From Natrialba chahannaoensis JCM 10990 (GTDB taxonomy: Archaea; Halobacteriota; Halobacteria; Halobacteriales; Natrialbaceae), in assembly GCF_000337135.1 (NCBI RefSeq), contig NZ_AOIN01000091.1, positions 16,334 through 72,019 of the forward strand: a DNA stretch of 55,686 nucleotides, given 5' to 3'. The notes below the pieces were generated by a model. That model was given only the letters and a program-made list of their open reading frames with translations, ran no database searches and was not told the origin of the DNA. Shown one piece after another: positions 9,218 to 18,135 of this stretch (within the stretch, counting starts at the first letter, position 1; each line of letters starts with the position of its first letter). Position numbers and translations under genes: made by a program.

Positions 9218-9529
9218 ATGAGTGCTACAGACTCCGAACCCGAACCCGAACCAGAACAAGACCCAGAGCCGGAACTTGATTCCGAATCCAAACCCGAATC
9301 CGAACCGCACCCGAACACCGCCCTCACCGGCCTCCCCCCAAGCGCCAAACTCGTCTACAAGGTACTCGAGTACGAGGGCTCGCTCACCCAGGAGGAACTC
9401 GCCGCGGAGTCGCGGCTGTGCTCGCGGACGGTTCGGTACGCGCTCGGCAAACTAGAGAAGGCAGAGCAGGTCGACAGTCGGGTCTGTTTGCAGGATGCGC
9501 GACAGTCGAAGTACCAAATCGTCGAGTAA
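9218..9529 (+). CDS. Winged-helix transcriptional regulator (MarR/TrmB-like) with acidic N-terminal tail
   Basis: A 103-residue predicted DNA-binding protein. Residues 1 to about 35 are a low-complexity acidic stretch of Glu-Pro and Asp-Ser repeats encoded by a degenerate hexanucleotide repeat. From about 38 on, PPSAKLVYKVLEYEGSLTQEELAAESRLCSRTVRYALGKLEKAEQVDSRV forms a helix-turn-helix with recognition helix SRTVRYALGKL and a short wing ending in YQIVE. I recognise it as a common small haloarchaeal winged-helix protein. I chose the ATG at 9218 over a TTG six bases upstream. No target is known; glmM is divergent. Confidence is high for the fold, low for role. Confidence 0.78.
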   Translation: MSATDSEPEPEPEQDPEPELDSESKPESEPHPNTALTGLPPSAKLVYKVLEYEGSLTQEELAAESRLCSRTVRYALGKLEKAEQVDSRVCLQDARQSKYQIVE

Positions 9530-9546
9530 CGGCGGTTGAGCGGCGA

Positions 9547-10569
9547 TCACCGGTACTTCCGATATCGATCCACCACCAGATCGAACCCGAACGCCCCCGA
9601 CGTGATCACGTAGTTCGTTACTAGCCGGGGATTGAACTTTGCCTTGTAGCGGTTGATGCTCGGTACACCTGCCCCGACGAGATCGTAGTACTCGAGTCCG
9701 TCCCGGAGGCCATCGCGCATGACGTGCCAATCGAGGAGATCGTTGATGTCGAGATCGGTGGAGATGGTAGTGTCCGCATCGGGCCTCACACCGCCCTGCC
9801 ACCGGTAGCGGGTCGTCTCGGATTCGACGACGAGGATGCCGCCAAGGAACTCGCCGTCGACGAGACAGACGTAAGGGCGGATCGAGCCGTCGGGAAGCGC
9901 CCGGTGCAGTGACCGGGCGAAGTCGGGGCTGAGGTGGAACGCACGACCTTGGTTCTCGTAGCGGGCGGCGACCTGGTCGACGATTCGTTCGACCTCGTCG
10001 GTGTCGCCCTCCTCGATGGTGTAGGCGTCCTCGTCGGCGTTTCGAATGTTGCTCCGTGCATCGCTGCTGAACCGGTCGAGGAGATCGTCTTCCGAACCCT
10101 CGAGGTCGACGATGTAGGTGTACTCCGGCTCCACGTCGAACTCGTTCCAGACGAACGGGCGAACGTCGGCGAACTCGGCTGCGACGAACCGCGTGTACAG
10201 CGGCGAGAGTTCGGTTTCAAGCCACTCGAAGCAGCCCTCGAGAAAGCGCTCGATCCGCTGGTCAGCTTTGCGCTGTTTGAGCTTGTCGACGTTCAACAGC
10301 GCGGGGCCGAGGTAACACGACCACGACTGCGGGGCTGGCGAGAACGCACCCGTAACCGGCCCGCTGGTGAACTCGAAGATTGGGAAGATGCCGACCGCCT
10401 CCTGACCTTTGAAGCCGACGAGCAGGTGCGGCGTCGTCCCCGTATCCTGTGCCTGTAACCGAATCGCATCCGCCCGAAAGAACGGGTTCGTCCCGTCCGA
10501 GCGCTCGACGTACCGGTCCCACTCTGCGGCGTCCTGCCACGGGTCAAGTTCGGTGACCTCGAGACTCAT
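9547..10569 (-). CDS. FemAB-like GNAT-fold transferase
   Basis: A 340-residue cytoplasmic protein with two tandem GNAT-type halves, as in the FemAB / BioF2-like acyltransferases (PF13480). Visible features are FFRADAIRLQAQ near the start, SDARSNIRNADEDAYTIEEGDTDEVERIVDQ in the middle, and YVCLVDGEFLGGILVVESETTRYRWQGG, the usual acceptor-binding strand, near residue 245. Family members transfer amino acids or acyl groups to cell-wall or polysaccharide precursors. The ATG at 10569 overlaps the upstream phosphoesterase stop by ATGA, so the two are translationally coupled; that overlap decided the start. Its place beside surface-glycan genes suggests modification of a glycan or lipid precursor, but the substrate is unknown. 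Confidence 0.8.
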   Translation of the reverse strand: MSLEVTELDPWQDAAEWDRYVERSDGTNPFFRADAIRLQAQDTGTTPHLLVGFKGQEAVGIFPIFEFTSGPVTGAFSPAPQSWSCYLGPALLNVDKLKQRKADQRIERFLEGCFEWLETELSPLYTRFVAAEFADVRPFVWNEFDVEPEYTYIVDLEGSEDDLLDRFSSDARSNIRNADEDAYTIEEGDTDEVERIVDQVAARYENQGRAFHLSPDFARSLHRALPDGSIRPYVCLVDGEFLGGILVVESETTRYRWQGGVRPDADTTISTDLDINDLLDWHVMRDGLRDGLEYYDLVGAGVPSINRYKAKFNPRLVTNYVITSGAFGFDLVVDRYRKYR

Positions 10570-12200
10570 AGGTACCCCAGGTCCGAGAGGCGGTCCTCGA
10601 CCGCCCTGTCGTCGGTCACAGTGATCGGGTCGGATTCGTAGGCCGGATACGCCGTCCGCGAACTCTCTTCGATCACTGGGAGTGCGGTCCCGTCCATCTC
10701 GGCGTCGATGGGCACGTCGAACAGCGAACAGATCGTCGGCGCGATATCGAGAATCGTCGCATCCGCGACGCCGGCACGCTCGTCGAACGCCTCGCCCGTC
10801 GCCGCGACCACACCGGTTTGCTTGTGGTTCCACGGCTCCATCGGCTCGCCGAACTGCGCCTGGCCGAGGGAAACGTCGACGGCCGTGTCGAAGTCTGCCG
10901 GGACGGTGACGATATCCGGTGCGTGCTCGATGTATGGGCCGTCGAAGTAGGCCTCCCGTGGCGCGACCGCATCGAACATCGGTTCACCGTCCGGCGTTCG
11001 TACATCCGCCAGCGCGTCGATCACCTCATCTCGCACCCGTTCGTAGTCGGTCGCCGGCACCTGCCCGTTCGGCTCGCGCCCCTCGAGGTTGATCCGCAAC
11101 CCGAGTTCGCTCTTCGAGCGCATGTAGACCATCGAATTCGGGAAGTCCACCTGTTCGCTTGCCGCACGGATCATGTCGTTTGGCACCCGCCGACCGATCG
11201 GTTCCTTGAGCCCGACGTACTCGAGTGCGTTGGCGACTCGCTGCGTTGTAATCCCGACCCTGGCGGCAGCGTTCATCGCTCGTTCTACCGGGCCTGCCTC
11301 GTGATCGCTGGCATCCTCGCCTTCGAGAAGATCGTTCTGCCAGGCGGTCGACCAGTTGGGCATTCCTTCGCCGCCCTTCTGGCCGTCCAGATAGCCCTGG
11401 TCGCGCAGGAACTCGTTGACACGGAACTCGGGGCCGGAAACAGGACCCATCCCGTGATCGCTGACGACCAGAACGTTGTCGGGGTCGGTCTCCTCGAGCG
11501 TTTCGGCGAGTTGGTTGTCGACCTCGCGGTAGACCGCCTCGATCGCCTTCTTGTCGCCTGGGCGCTCGTGGAAGACGGAGTCGGTGAGCTGGAACTGGAG
11601 GAAGCCAAAGCCGGGTTCGAACCGCCGACAGAGGTAGCGAAACGCCTTCCCACGGAGTTCGAGCGTTCGCTCGTAGCCCTCGATCGATCGGTCGGGTTCG
11701 GGACCGCTCTGCGGGTAGATTCGGTAGTCACCGCAGGCGAGTTTCACGTCCTCGAGTATCCCTTCCGGGTGGCAGTCAGGGTCTTCAGGTGCGGTCATCC
11801 CCGGAATCAGCGCGCCGTCGAACTCCCCCGCGGGATGGGTGACTGGCATGTTGACGACGACACTCGAGATGTCGTGGTCGGAGAGCAGTTCCCAGACGGG
11901 CCGTTCGCGCACGTGCGTTGCGTTCACTACGTCCCAGTCGTAGCCATCGAACGAGAGAAAGTCGAAGACACCGTGTTTGCCGGGGTTCTTCCCGGTGTAC
12001 ATCGACGGCCAAGCGCTAGCCGTCCACGGCGGAATCTGGGACTCGAGTGGTCCGCTGGCGCTGTCTTCGAACAGTTGCTGGAGCGTCGGAACCTGGCCGT
12101 CTTCGAACAGTCGATGAAGAATCGGTCGGCAGCCGGCGTCGAGACCGACGACCAGCAATCGAAGCCCAGGTTCGTCTGTCGAATCGTCCATGGGTGACAT
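10566..12200 (-). CDS. Alkaline-phosphatase-superfamily phosphoesterase (type I phosphodiesterase/nucleotide pyrophosphatase-like)
   Basis: A 544-residue enzyme of the metal-dependent superfamily that cleaves phosphate esters and diesters. The first metal Asp lies in LLVVGLDAGCRPIL, the likely nucleophile region in PPWTASAWPSMYTGKNPGKHGVFDF, and further metal ligands in VLVVSDHGMGPV and APDIVTVPADF. The protein ends VEDRLSDLGYL, close to the end of the second such enzyme in this window (29807-31405). There is no signal peptide, so it probably acts inside the cell. I start at ATG 12200 (MSPMDDST); ATG 12191 is also possible. It is the first gene of a two-gene operon with the FemAB-like protein. 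An ATAACAAA element lies only 16 bases upstream. Confidence 0.85.
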   Translation of the reverse strand: MSPMDDSTDEPGLRLLVVGLDAGCRPILHRLFEDGQVPTLQQLFEDSASGPLESQIPPWTASAWPSMYTGKNPGKHGVFDFLSFDGYDWDVVNATHVRERPVWELLSDHDISSVVVNMPVTHPAGEFDGALIPGMTAPEDPDCHPEGILEDVKLACGDYRIYPQSGPEPDRSIEGYERTLELRGKAFRYLCRRFEPGFGFLQFQLTDSVFHERPGDKKAIEAVYREVDNQLAETLEETDPDNVLVVSDHGMGPVSGPEFRVNEFLRDQGYLDGQKGGEGMPNWSTAWQNDLLEGEDASDHEAGPVERAMNAAARVGITTQRVANALEYVGLKEPIGRRVPNDMIRAASEQVDFPNSMVYMRSKSELGLRINLEGREPNGQVPATDYERVRDEVIDALADVRTPDGEPMFDAVAPREAYFDGPYIEHAPDIVTVPADFDTAVDVSLGQAQFGEPMEPWNHKQTGVVAATGEAFDERAGVADATILDIAPTICSLFDVPIDAEMDGTALPVIEESSRTAYPAYESDPITVTDDRAVEDRLSDLGYL

Positions 12201-12216
12201 GTTTCGGCGTTTGGGC

Positions 12217-12224
12217 TTTGTTAT
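12217..12224 (-). promoter_or_regulatory. ATAACAAA element upstream of the phosphoesterase/FemAB-like operon
   Basis: Minus-strand context is GCATAACAAAGCCC, 16 bases before the ATG at 12200. It is one of ten such elements (one with a single mismatch), all pointing toward the downstream gene. Confidence 0.65.
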
Positions 12225-12352
12225 GCGAGCGCTTGGCCGGCTGTAAGCCTGGTCTGCAGGCGGCAACGGTCGACGATCGAGGACCGCCTCCAGCACTGTA
12301 AGATCGGCTTTCGCGACCGCTGTCGCCTGTATCGGCTGCATCACTAAGCCCC

Positions 12353-12565
12353 TCATTGGCGACCATGTGCGTATGGTGTGTGTATTGATAACAAGGAGAT
12401 CGGGCTGGCTTCCGAATCGATGATCAGCGACACGCCATCACTGCTCGTGGCGTCGGCGGTGTCCACACCTGGCCGCGACTCGCTGGTCGCGTCCTCGGGG
12501 ATCCCGACTACAAAACGGCGACGCGACTCTGACACGAACTCGTGACACTGCCGGTACACCAGCAC
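12353..12565 (-). CDS. Possible small hypothetical protein
   Basis: An open frame of 70 residues starting MLVYRQCHEFVSESRRRFVVGIP, 39 bases downstream of the HerA-like gene and on the same strand. Up to about residue 55 its codons end mainly in G or C, as in real genes here; the last dozen do not. I recognise no family, membrane segment or motif. It might be a real small gene following the ATPase, or the remains of one. I give it low confidence. Confidence 0.33.
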   Translation of the reverse strand: MLVYRQCHEFVSESRRRFVVGIPEDATSESRPGVDTADATSSDGVSLIIDSEASPISLLSIHTPYAHGRQ

Positions 12566-12603
12566 GTTGATCCGGCTGCACTCGAGTGGGTCAGTGACGT
12601 GCT

Positions 12604-14535
12604 TCAGTGGGAGTGAGTTTCTCGCTGGTCTCGTGCATGACCCCCCTGTGATTGCTCACTGTCGTCTCTGTCGACGATCTCGTTTCCCTGTTCCGTCTGC
12701 TCGTCGGAACGCTCTGCATCGTACTCGTCCGTCGCCAACGCGTGCAACTTCGCCCGCACTGGTCCCTCGAGTTCGTACGACCGCACGTCCGTGCGATCGA
12801 GGATCGACTCCGTCCGGAGCTCCGAAAGCAGGCTCTGGACTGCCACCGTCGATCGGTCAACCTTGGTCGCGATCTGCTCCGTCTCGAGTGCCCCCTCGCG
12901 TGCGAGCACCTCCAGAACGTGCGCGGCAGTTTCGACGGTACAGCGAGAACCTTCGCTGGCACGGTGGAGTCGATCGCCGATCCAGGTGGTCTCGAAGAGG
13001 GTGACGACATCGCGCAGGTCGTACTCGTCCTGACCGTTGGCGACGATGAAGCGGGTGTGGGTGTCGTCACGGGCATCGCCGTCCGCCTCGTCCTCGCTGT
13101 CGACTGTCACGTAGCCGAGTTCGACCGGCGTGCCGCCCGCCTGGACGATCGTGTCAGTCGACGACTCCGTTTCAGCGGCGGAATCTGTGTCTGAATCAGC
13201 AGCGACACCATCAGACACAGTTTCGTCACTCCGAAGCTCCCGTTCCAGCTCTCGCACTCGCGAGCGCAACTGATCCCGCTGGGACCGCAACTGCTCTATC
13301 GTTTCCGACCGCGACTCGAGTGTCCCCGTGAGTGACTCGATGCGTTCCTCGCGGGACTCGAGTTGCTTGCGTACCTCGTCGCGCTCGGTCTCCAACGCAT
13401 CTCGCTCGTCCGCCAGTTCATCCCGTTCATCCTCCAGTTCGACCACCTCTTCGTGCAATCGCCGCAACTCCTCATCGCTTCCGCCGCCGAGTTGCGTCTG
13501 CACCGTACTCCGACCGCTCAGCGCGTCGGCCATCTGCTTTGCCGCACTCGAGACGTCGCGGGCCGACTCGAGTTCGTCCTCTAAGGTCTCGATTCGTTTC
13601 TCCTTCTTCTCGAGTTCGTTCTCGAGTTCGTGGATGCGGTCCTGTTCGCGGTCCTTGCGCTCTGAGATGTCCTGTAAGTCGCCGACGAGGGCGTCGGAGA
13701 CAGACTTGAGTTCGGGGCGTTCGAAGTCGTCGAGACCGGGCGTCGCGCCGGCGTCGAAAGTGCGCTTGCGCCGGAACTGGATCTTGCGGACGTCGATATC
13801 GGTCCAGTCAGTCTGGACGAACGCCTGGCCGTCGTCGAGGTCGGAGACCATCTCCGAGTACTCGGTGTCGATAATCCGGCCGACGACCTTGGTGTCGTTG
13901 TCCCAGGTCAGCCGGTGCCAGACGAGCCAGTTCGCCTGCGTGATGAAGTCCTTCTTGACGTCGGCGGGGCGCTGGCTGATGCCGAGGATACCGAGGCCGT
14001 GCTTGCGGCCACGCTTGCTGATCTTGATCAGGAGGTTGCCGGTTTCACCGACACCGCCGCCCTCGGGGATGTACTCGTGGACCTCCTCGACGACGAGGAG
14101 GAATGGCTTCTTGAGTTTCTTCTCCTTGACGAACAGCTGGCGGGCGATCTTGCGCAACAGCTCGTTTGCAACGTCCTCGTCCAGATAGCCCGAAACGTCG
14201 AGGATGACGGGGACGTTCTCCTCCAGGGCGAGGGTCGCCATCTGTTCGGCGTGCTCGGGCCCGATCTGGATATCACACTCCTCGTCGGCCCCGGCGTGGA
14301 GCATTTCGTACTCTTCCTTGAGGCCGTAGTACTCGCCGTCGGTGTCGACGATCAGCAGCGGGAAGCCAGCCTCGAGCAACTCCTCCGCGATGACGGAGGC
14401 GGTGTTCGACTTTCCCGATCCAGACTTGCCGGTGACGAACCCGCGGCCGGTCAGCAGTTCGACGACCGGCAGGTGTAGATCCGTGCCGTCGGCCGTTTTA
14501 CCTACAAGCACCTCGCGTTGCTCACTCACCGCCAT
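12604..14535 (-). CDS. HerA/DUF87-type ATPase with coiled coil and C-terminal winged helix
   Basis: A 643-residue ATP-binding protein of the HerA/FtsK-like superfamily. Walker A is GKSGSGKSN at residues 36-44; Walker B is in KPFLLVVEEVHEYIPEG near 145; ISKRGRKHGLGILGISQRPADVKK is the conserved sensor region. From about 285 to 435 lies a long coiled coil (ELENELEKKEKRIETLEDELE and similar). The C-terminus (VETAAHVLEVLAREGALETEQIATKVDRSTVAVQSLLSEL) is a winged-helix DNA-binding domain. HerA proteins translocate DNA, some with NurA in end resection, but no NurA is present here and this architecture is not the classic repair HerA. It is cytoplasmic, and its precise role is open. Confidence 0.85.
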   Translation of the reverse strand: MAVSEQREVLVGKTADGTDLHLPVVELLTGRGFVTGKSGSGKSNTASVIAEELLEAGFPLLIVDTDGEYYGLKEEYEMLHAGADEECDIQIGPEHAEQMATLALEENVPVILDVSGYLDEDVANELLRKIARQLFVKEKKLKKPFLLVVEEVHEYIPEGGGVGETGNLLIKISKRGRKHGLGILGISQRPADVKKDFITQANWLVWHRLTWDNDTKVVGRIIDTEYSEMVSDLDDGQAFVQTDWTDIDVRKIQFRRKRTFDAGATPGLDDFERPELKSVSDALVGDLQDISERKDREQDRIHELENELEKKEKRIETLEDELESARDVSSAAKQMADALSGRSTVQTQLGGGSDEELRRLHEEVVELEDERDELADERDALETERDEVRKQLESREERIESLTGTLESRSETIEQLRSQRDQLRSRVRELERELRSDETVSDGVAADSDTDSAAETESSTDTIVQAGGTPVELGYVTVDSEDEADGDARDDTHTRFIVANGQDEYDLRDVVTLFETTWIGDRLHRASEGSRCTVETAAHVLEVLAREGALETEQIATKVDRSTVAVQSLLSELRTESILDRTDVRSYELEGPVRAKLHALATDEYDAERSDEQTEQGNEIVDRDDSEQSQGGHARDQRETHSH

Positions 14536-14765
14536 CCCACCCCGACTGCGCGCGACTTGATCATTATCAGTACAGTCCGAACACGTGACCTTGAATATTG
14601 GCCTCGACGGAATACCACCATTTGTTATCGATTACGAGTCAAATCCTGAGGATTGGTTGAGAAACGCATCCGTCATCGTGGCCGATATTCTCGTAACAAC
14701 TGGAACTGTGTCCACACTGACTTTATCATATTCTTGCGTTCTGGTGTATGTGGGCTTCCAGTGGC

Positions 14766-14921
14766 CTACTGTAGTTCATTGGACAACCCAACAATCCCAA
14801 TGAGTAAGCCGACGAGGATAATGACCGGAGAAAACTCTCTACCGGGCCCACCGCTGATTTCGAGCACACCTGCGAATAGGAGGACGGTCATCGAAAATCG
14901 CTGTAATGCTGCACCGTTCAT
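14766..14921 (-). CDS. Small two-helix membrane protein
   Basis: A 51-residue frame in an AT-richer stretch. It begins MNGAALQRFSMTVLLFAG, has a first hydrophobic segment at about residues 11-21 and a second at about 32-46 (PVIILVGLLIGIVGL), separated by a polar EISGGPGREFS turn. This is the pattern of a real small membrane protein rather than chance. It lies 230 bases upstream of the HerA-like gene on the same strand. I recognise no family. No membrane topology or function can be assigned beyond this. Confidence 0.5.
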   Translation of the reverse strand: MNGAALQRFSMTVLLFAGVLEISGGPGREFSPVIILVGLLIGIVGLSNELQ

Positions 14922-15444
14922 ACTGCATGATATTCATTCAACAAGATAAGTTCTCGGAGTGTCAATACCGATCATACAGGGACACACTTGTCTATCTACA
15001 CACAGAGTTGTCGTTGTAATCTATTAACACACCTGAGAAAGGATTATGTCACTGCCGCTCAACGTATCGATCGTTCCGATGATCCCGACCACGCCACCGT
15101 GCACTCGCCATCCGGCAGCCATCGCTGTCGGCAAGGGAGTGCTTGCGTCCATCTCCAGTGTCTATCTCACTGGAAATGGACTGCTTGGTGGTGGTGGACG
15201 GGACCGCTGACGGCACCGCGCCGTCGATTCGACCCCGTCCGCACCGCGCACGTGTTCGCCGGTCGGGGTCGCCGCGACTTTTCTCAGCCTCTCCGTCTCC
15301 CCTCGGAGGCTGTCTGTCTCTGCGATGCCGGCCAGCGACACCTGCGCGGGCACACCGCTCCCGCAGCATACTGGACTGGCACCGATCGCCGCAAGAACTC
15401 GGCAGCGACGATCCGACTCGAGTTCGACTCTCGACGGGAGCCTC
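14922..15444. other. Intergenic region, AT-richer left half, no gene supported
   Basis: About 520 bases. The left part up to 15045 is AT-rich. The rest is GC-rich and open in several frames, but the predicted peptides are Arg/Pro/Ser-rich and look non-coding. It could be a decayed gene. Confidence 0.4.
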
Positions 15445-15801
15445 ATGAACAGTACCCAGACTGCAGTCGTTGCAACGCTCACCGTTCGCGTACCGATCAA
15501 CGCGGCCGGTAGCCTCGCCGATGGTGCGACCACCGTCGTCGAGCGAATCGACGCCGTCGATCGGCTTGAGGAGGCGACCGTTCGAGGACTCAACCCGGCA
15601 CTGAACGAGACGACGGTCGACCTCCGCGTTCGGCTCGTGCTCACAGCAACTCCTGTCGACGAGCGTCCCGACGCCACAACCGTGCGAACCGAACTCGAAG
15701 ATGGCGTTGGTATCAAAGCAGTCGAAGACGTGCGGACGGACACCGTCGAGACGGCAGACGCGGATAGACCGCCGACACAGACCGCTTCGGTGGTTGATTA
15801 G
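15445..15801 (+). CDS. Conserved small haloarchaeal protein of unknown function
   Basis: A 118-residue protein starting MNSTQTAVVATLTVRVPINAAGSLADGATTVVERIDAVDRLEEATVRGLNPALNETTVDLRVRL. It reads as alternating beta strands and one helix, ending in an acidic tail. It has no signal, membrane segment or cysteine. The frame is open upstream, but that peptide looks non-coding, so I chose the ATG that begins the conserved-looking part. Its last four bases overlap the convergent helicase gene. I think relatives occur in other haloarchaea, but I cannot name a family. Confidence 0.65.
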   Translation: MNSTQTAVVATLTVRVPINAAGSLADGATTVVERIDAVDRLEEATVRGLNPALNETTVDLRVRLVLTATPVDERPDATTVRTELEDGVGIKAVEDVRTDTVETADADRPPTQTASVVD

Positions 15802-17831
15802 CCGTCAGTGGCGGTGTCCGAGCCGCCAGCGGTATCGCCATCGACAGTAGCATCTGACTCACCACTGCCATCGTCCGCAGAACGATCCCCACCGCCAGTA
15901 TCGACATCCCGCTCGATAGTCTCCTCACGCACCGTCATCCCCTTTCGGCCGAGATGCTGCAACTGCCGCCGGGCGAAGTCCTCCTCGCGCGTCCCACGCG
16001 TCGCGAGCACGTAGACGAGCGCGCCACCTGCCGGCCGCATCGTCCGCCCCGCGCGCTGGGTCCCCTGCCGGCGCGAGCCACCGAGTCCGGAGGCAACGAT
16101 CGCCAGATCCGCTGTCGGAAGGTCGATTCCCTCGTCACCCACGCGCGAAACGATCAGCAGGTCGCGCTCGTCGCGACGGAACTCCTCGAGTAGCCGCCGG
16201 CGCTCGTGGTGGGGGGTCTCCCCGCTGAGGAAGGGGACGTCGAGCGCGTCGGCGAGGTCACGCCCCTGGTCGAGGTAGTCGACGAAGACGAGTGCCTTCG
16301 AGTCGGCATGGGCGGAGAGCAGGTACCGCACGTCGTCGACCTTCCCACGATTTCGGGCGGCGATCCGGTACTTCTCGCGGCCGTCGGCGGAGGCGTAGGC
16401 GTTCGACTGCTCGTCGTCGCCCCACGGCACGTAGCGAATCTCGAGTTCCGGTTCGGCGACGAAGCCAGCCTCGAACAGGGCCTGCCAGTCGGTGCCGATC
16501 GGCGGCCCGACGAGTGTGAATATCTCGGTCTGGCGGTCGTCCTCCCGAATCGGACTGGCTGAGAGGCCGAGCCGGTGCCGGGACTGCAGGTGCGTACTCC
16601 GTCGGTAGACGTCTGAGGGCACGTGCTGGCACTCGTCGAACACGACGAGCCCCCACTCGCGGTCGTCGAACAGCGACCGGTGGCGATCCATCCCGGCGAT
16701 CTGGTAGGTCGCGATCGTCACGGGCCGGACGTTCTTCTGCCCGCCGTGGTACTGACCGATCTGATGCGGTTCGAGCGAGGTGTACTCCTCGATGGCCTCG
16801 GCCCACTGGCGCGCAAGATCTCGGCTCGGAACCAACACCAGCGTTTCGCCGCCGACGTGGGCCATCGCGCCCATCGCGGCGACGGTCTTTCCACTTCCCG
16901 GCGGGCCGACGAAGACACCCTCGCCGGCCTCGGCGAAGCGGTCAACCCACGTCTGCTGGTAGTCGCGCAGCGAGACACCGAGTTCGATGTCCAGTTGCTC
17001 GCCGGCCTCCAGCTCGCGGTGGTCCTGCACCGGATAGCCCGCCTCGTAGAGAATCCGTTTGATCGCCGCCTCCGCACCCTCTCGGACCCACTCTTCGGTT
17101 TCGGAGATGGGTGCATGGACGTGCTCCTCGTCGAGTTTCTGGCGGGCGACGTTGCCCATCACTTCGGGGCTCTTTGCCTCCAGCACGGTGTAGCCCTCCT
17201 CGTGCGTCGCGAGCCGGAACTGGTGGGCTCGATCCCACTGGCTCTCGACCCAGTCCTCGAGTTGGTCCGAGCGCTGGCCGAGTGCCTGGCGCATGGTTCG
17301 TTCGAGTTCGTCGAAGGAGTCGTGGGGGGCCTGCCAGACGTCCTCCGGTCTGACGACGTAGCGGTAGCTCTCTTCGCCGTTGCCGTCCGCGAGGTGAGCG
17401 AACTGTGCGAGCTGGGCGCGGGTGAACTGGGACGGTCGGTCGACGATGATCTCCCGGCGCTTCGGGAAGACGACCACGCGCTCGCGATCGGTCAGGTCCT
17501 CGAGTTCGCTCGGATACCAGACGACGGGATCGGTCGAGACGGAGAGGCGCTCGAGTGTCCCCTGTTCCGTGAGCGTGTCGAGTTCCTCGCTGATCGCCTC
17601 GTGGGGCCGGTCGAGCGCGCGGGCGACGGCCCCGGCGGTGAGGACGGGGCGGCCGGCCTGCTGACAGGCGTCGTGGAAGGATTCGAGTGAGAGAGAGTGG
17701 CTGGTCGCCCCATTGGCCGGGGTCGACTCGCCGGTGTCCCCATCGTTGGAGGGAGTGTCAGACGGAGTGTCGGAGGAAGCATCTGAGGGATGCTCGCCGC
17801 TTCGTGTCGCTGACGAACGTTCGTCGGTCAC
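15798..17831 (-). CDS. rad25: XPB/Rad25-type DNA helicase
   Basis: A 677-residue superfamily 2 helicase, counterpart of the TFIIH XPB subunit and expected to open DNA in repair or transcription. After a low-complexity acidic N-terminus (1-40), residues about 45-110 look like a winged helix. The helicase core follows: Walker A VGPPGSGKTVAA near 310, motif II DECQH, motif III LSASPIRED, then the second RecA domain with VSRVGDEGIDLP and the arginine-finger motif QRAGRTMRP. Motif II reads DECQH where many XPB proteins have DEVHH. The start codon is GTG. The C-terminus ends in an acidic repeat tail. It overlaps the convergent 15445 gene by four bases. Confidence 0.9.
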   Translation of the reverse strand: MTDERSSATRSGEHPSDASSDTPSDTPSNDGDTGESTPANGATSHSLSLESFHDACQQAGRPVLTAGAVARALDRPHEAISEELDTLTEQGTLERLSVSTDPVVWYPSELEDLTDRERVVVFPKRREIIVDRPSQFTRAQLAQFAHLADGNGEESYRYVVRPEDVWQAPHDSFDELERTMRQALGQRSDQLEDWVESQWDRAHQFRLATHEEGYTVLEAKSPEVMGNVARQKLDEEHVHAPISETEEWVREGAEAAIKRILYEAGYPVQDHRELEAGEQLDIELGVSLRDYQQTWVDRFAEAGEGVFVGPPGSGKTVAAMGAMAHVGGETLVLVPSRDLARQWAEAIEEYTSLEPHQIGQYHGGQKNVRPVTIATYQIAGMDRHRSLFDDREWGLVVFDECQHVPSDVYRRSTHLQSRHRLGLSASPIREDDRQTEIFTLVGPPIGTDWQALFEAGFVAEPELEIRYVPWGDDEQSNAYASADGREKYRIAARNRGKVDDVRYLLSAHADSKALVFVDYLDQGRDLADALDVPFLSGETPHHERRRLLEEFRRDERDLLIVSRVGDEGIDLPTADLAIVASGLGGSRRQGTQRAGRTMRPAGGALVYVLATRGTREEDFARRQLQHLGRKGMTVREETIERDVDTGGGDRSADDGSGESDATVDGDTAGGSDTATDG

Positions 17832-17927
17832 TGCAGGGCCGTAACGGTGGTGAGAGTAAACCGATTTCGCCTCGCCTCGATTCGGCTACTGGAGCAGTCG
17901 CTGGTAGCAATCCGTGACAGTGCAACA

Positions 17928-17935
17928 CTATATGG
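17928..17935 (+). promoter_or_regulatory. TATA box of the small gene at 17959
   Basis: CTATATGG is centred about 28 bases before the ATG at 17959. This spacing favours that ATG over the upstream GTG and ATG in the same frame. Confidence 0.55.
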
Positions 17936-17958
17936 ACCGCGGCGTCGTATTTTCTCGC

Positions 17959-18135
17959 ATGTTCCGTGCGATCCTCCCCGAGGGACAGATCATGTGCGAG
18001 GACTACGACCGAACAGACGACGGGCTCAGGTTGTATGACGAGTCGGGTAATTTCATCGCGTTCGTGCCGTATGCAAACCTACACGCATTGCTCAACGAGG
18101 ATGTCTACAACGAAAGTGAGCGGTCGATCATGTAG
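17959..18135 (+). CDS. Small conserved haloarchaeal protein of unknown function
   Basis: A 58-residue protein starting MFRAILPEGQIMCEDYDRTDDGLRLYDESGNFIAFVPYANLHALLNEDVY. The pattern of short strands (AILPEGQIMC, GLRLYDESGNFIAFVPY) followed by a helix looks like a small beta-sheet domain. I have seen this type of protein in haloarchaea but cannot name the family. The frame is open 15 codons upstream, but the TATA box position makes 17959 the natural leaderless start. Its end overlaps the convergent TFB gene by eight bases. Confidence 0.65.
   Translation: MFRAILPEGQIMCEDYDRTDDGLRLYDESGNFIAFVPYANLHALLNEDVYNESERSIM

Noticed and set aside
12387-12395. GATAACAAGG resembling the ATAACAAA element
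   Set aside because: It has a mismatch, no plus-strand gene follows, and it falls in the end of a possible small minus-strand gene.
14621-14628. ATAACAAA on the minus strand, 85 bases before the HerA-like gene
   Set aside because: It is an exact match, but the following bases are TGG rather than GC or AC, and the gene is not related to glycans; I keep it apart as a possible chance hit.
15046-15210. Short frame starting MSLPLNVSIVPM
   Set aside because: Composition is not convincing and no start signal or family was seen.
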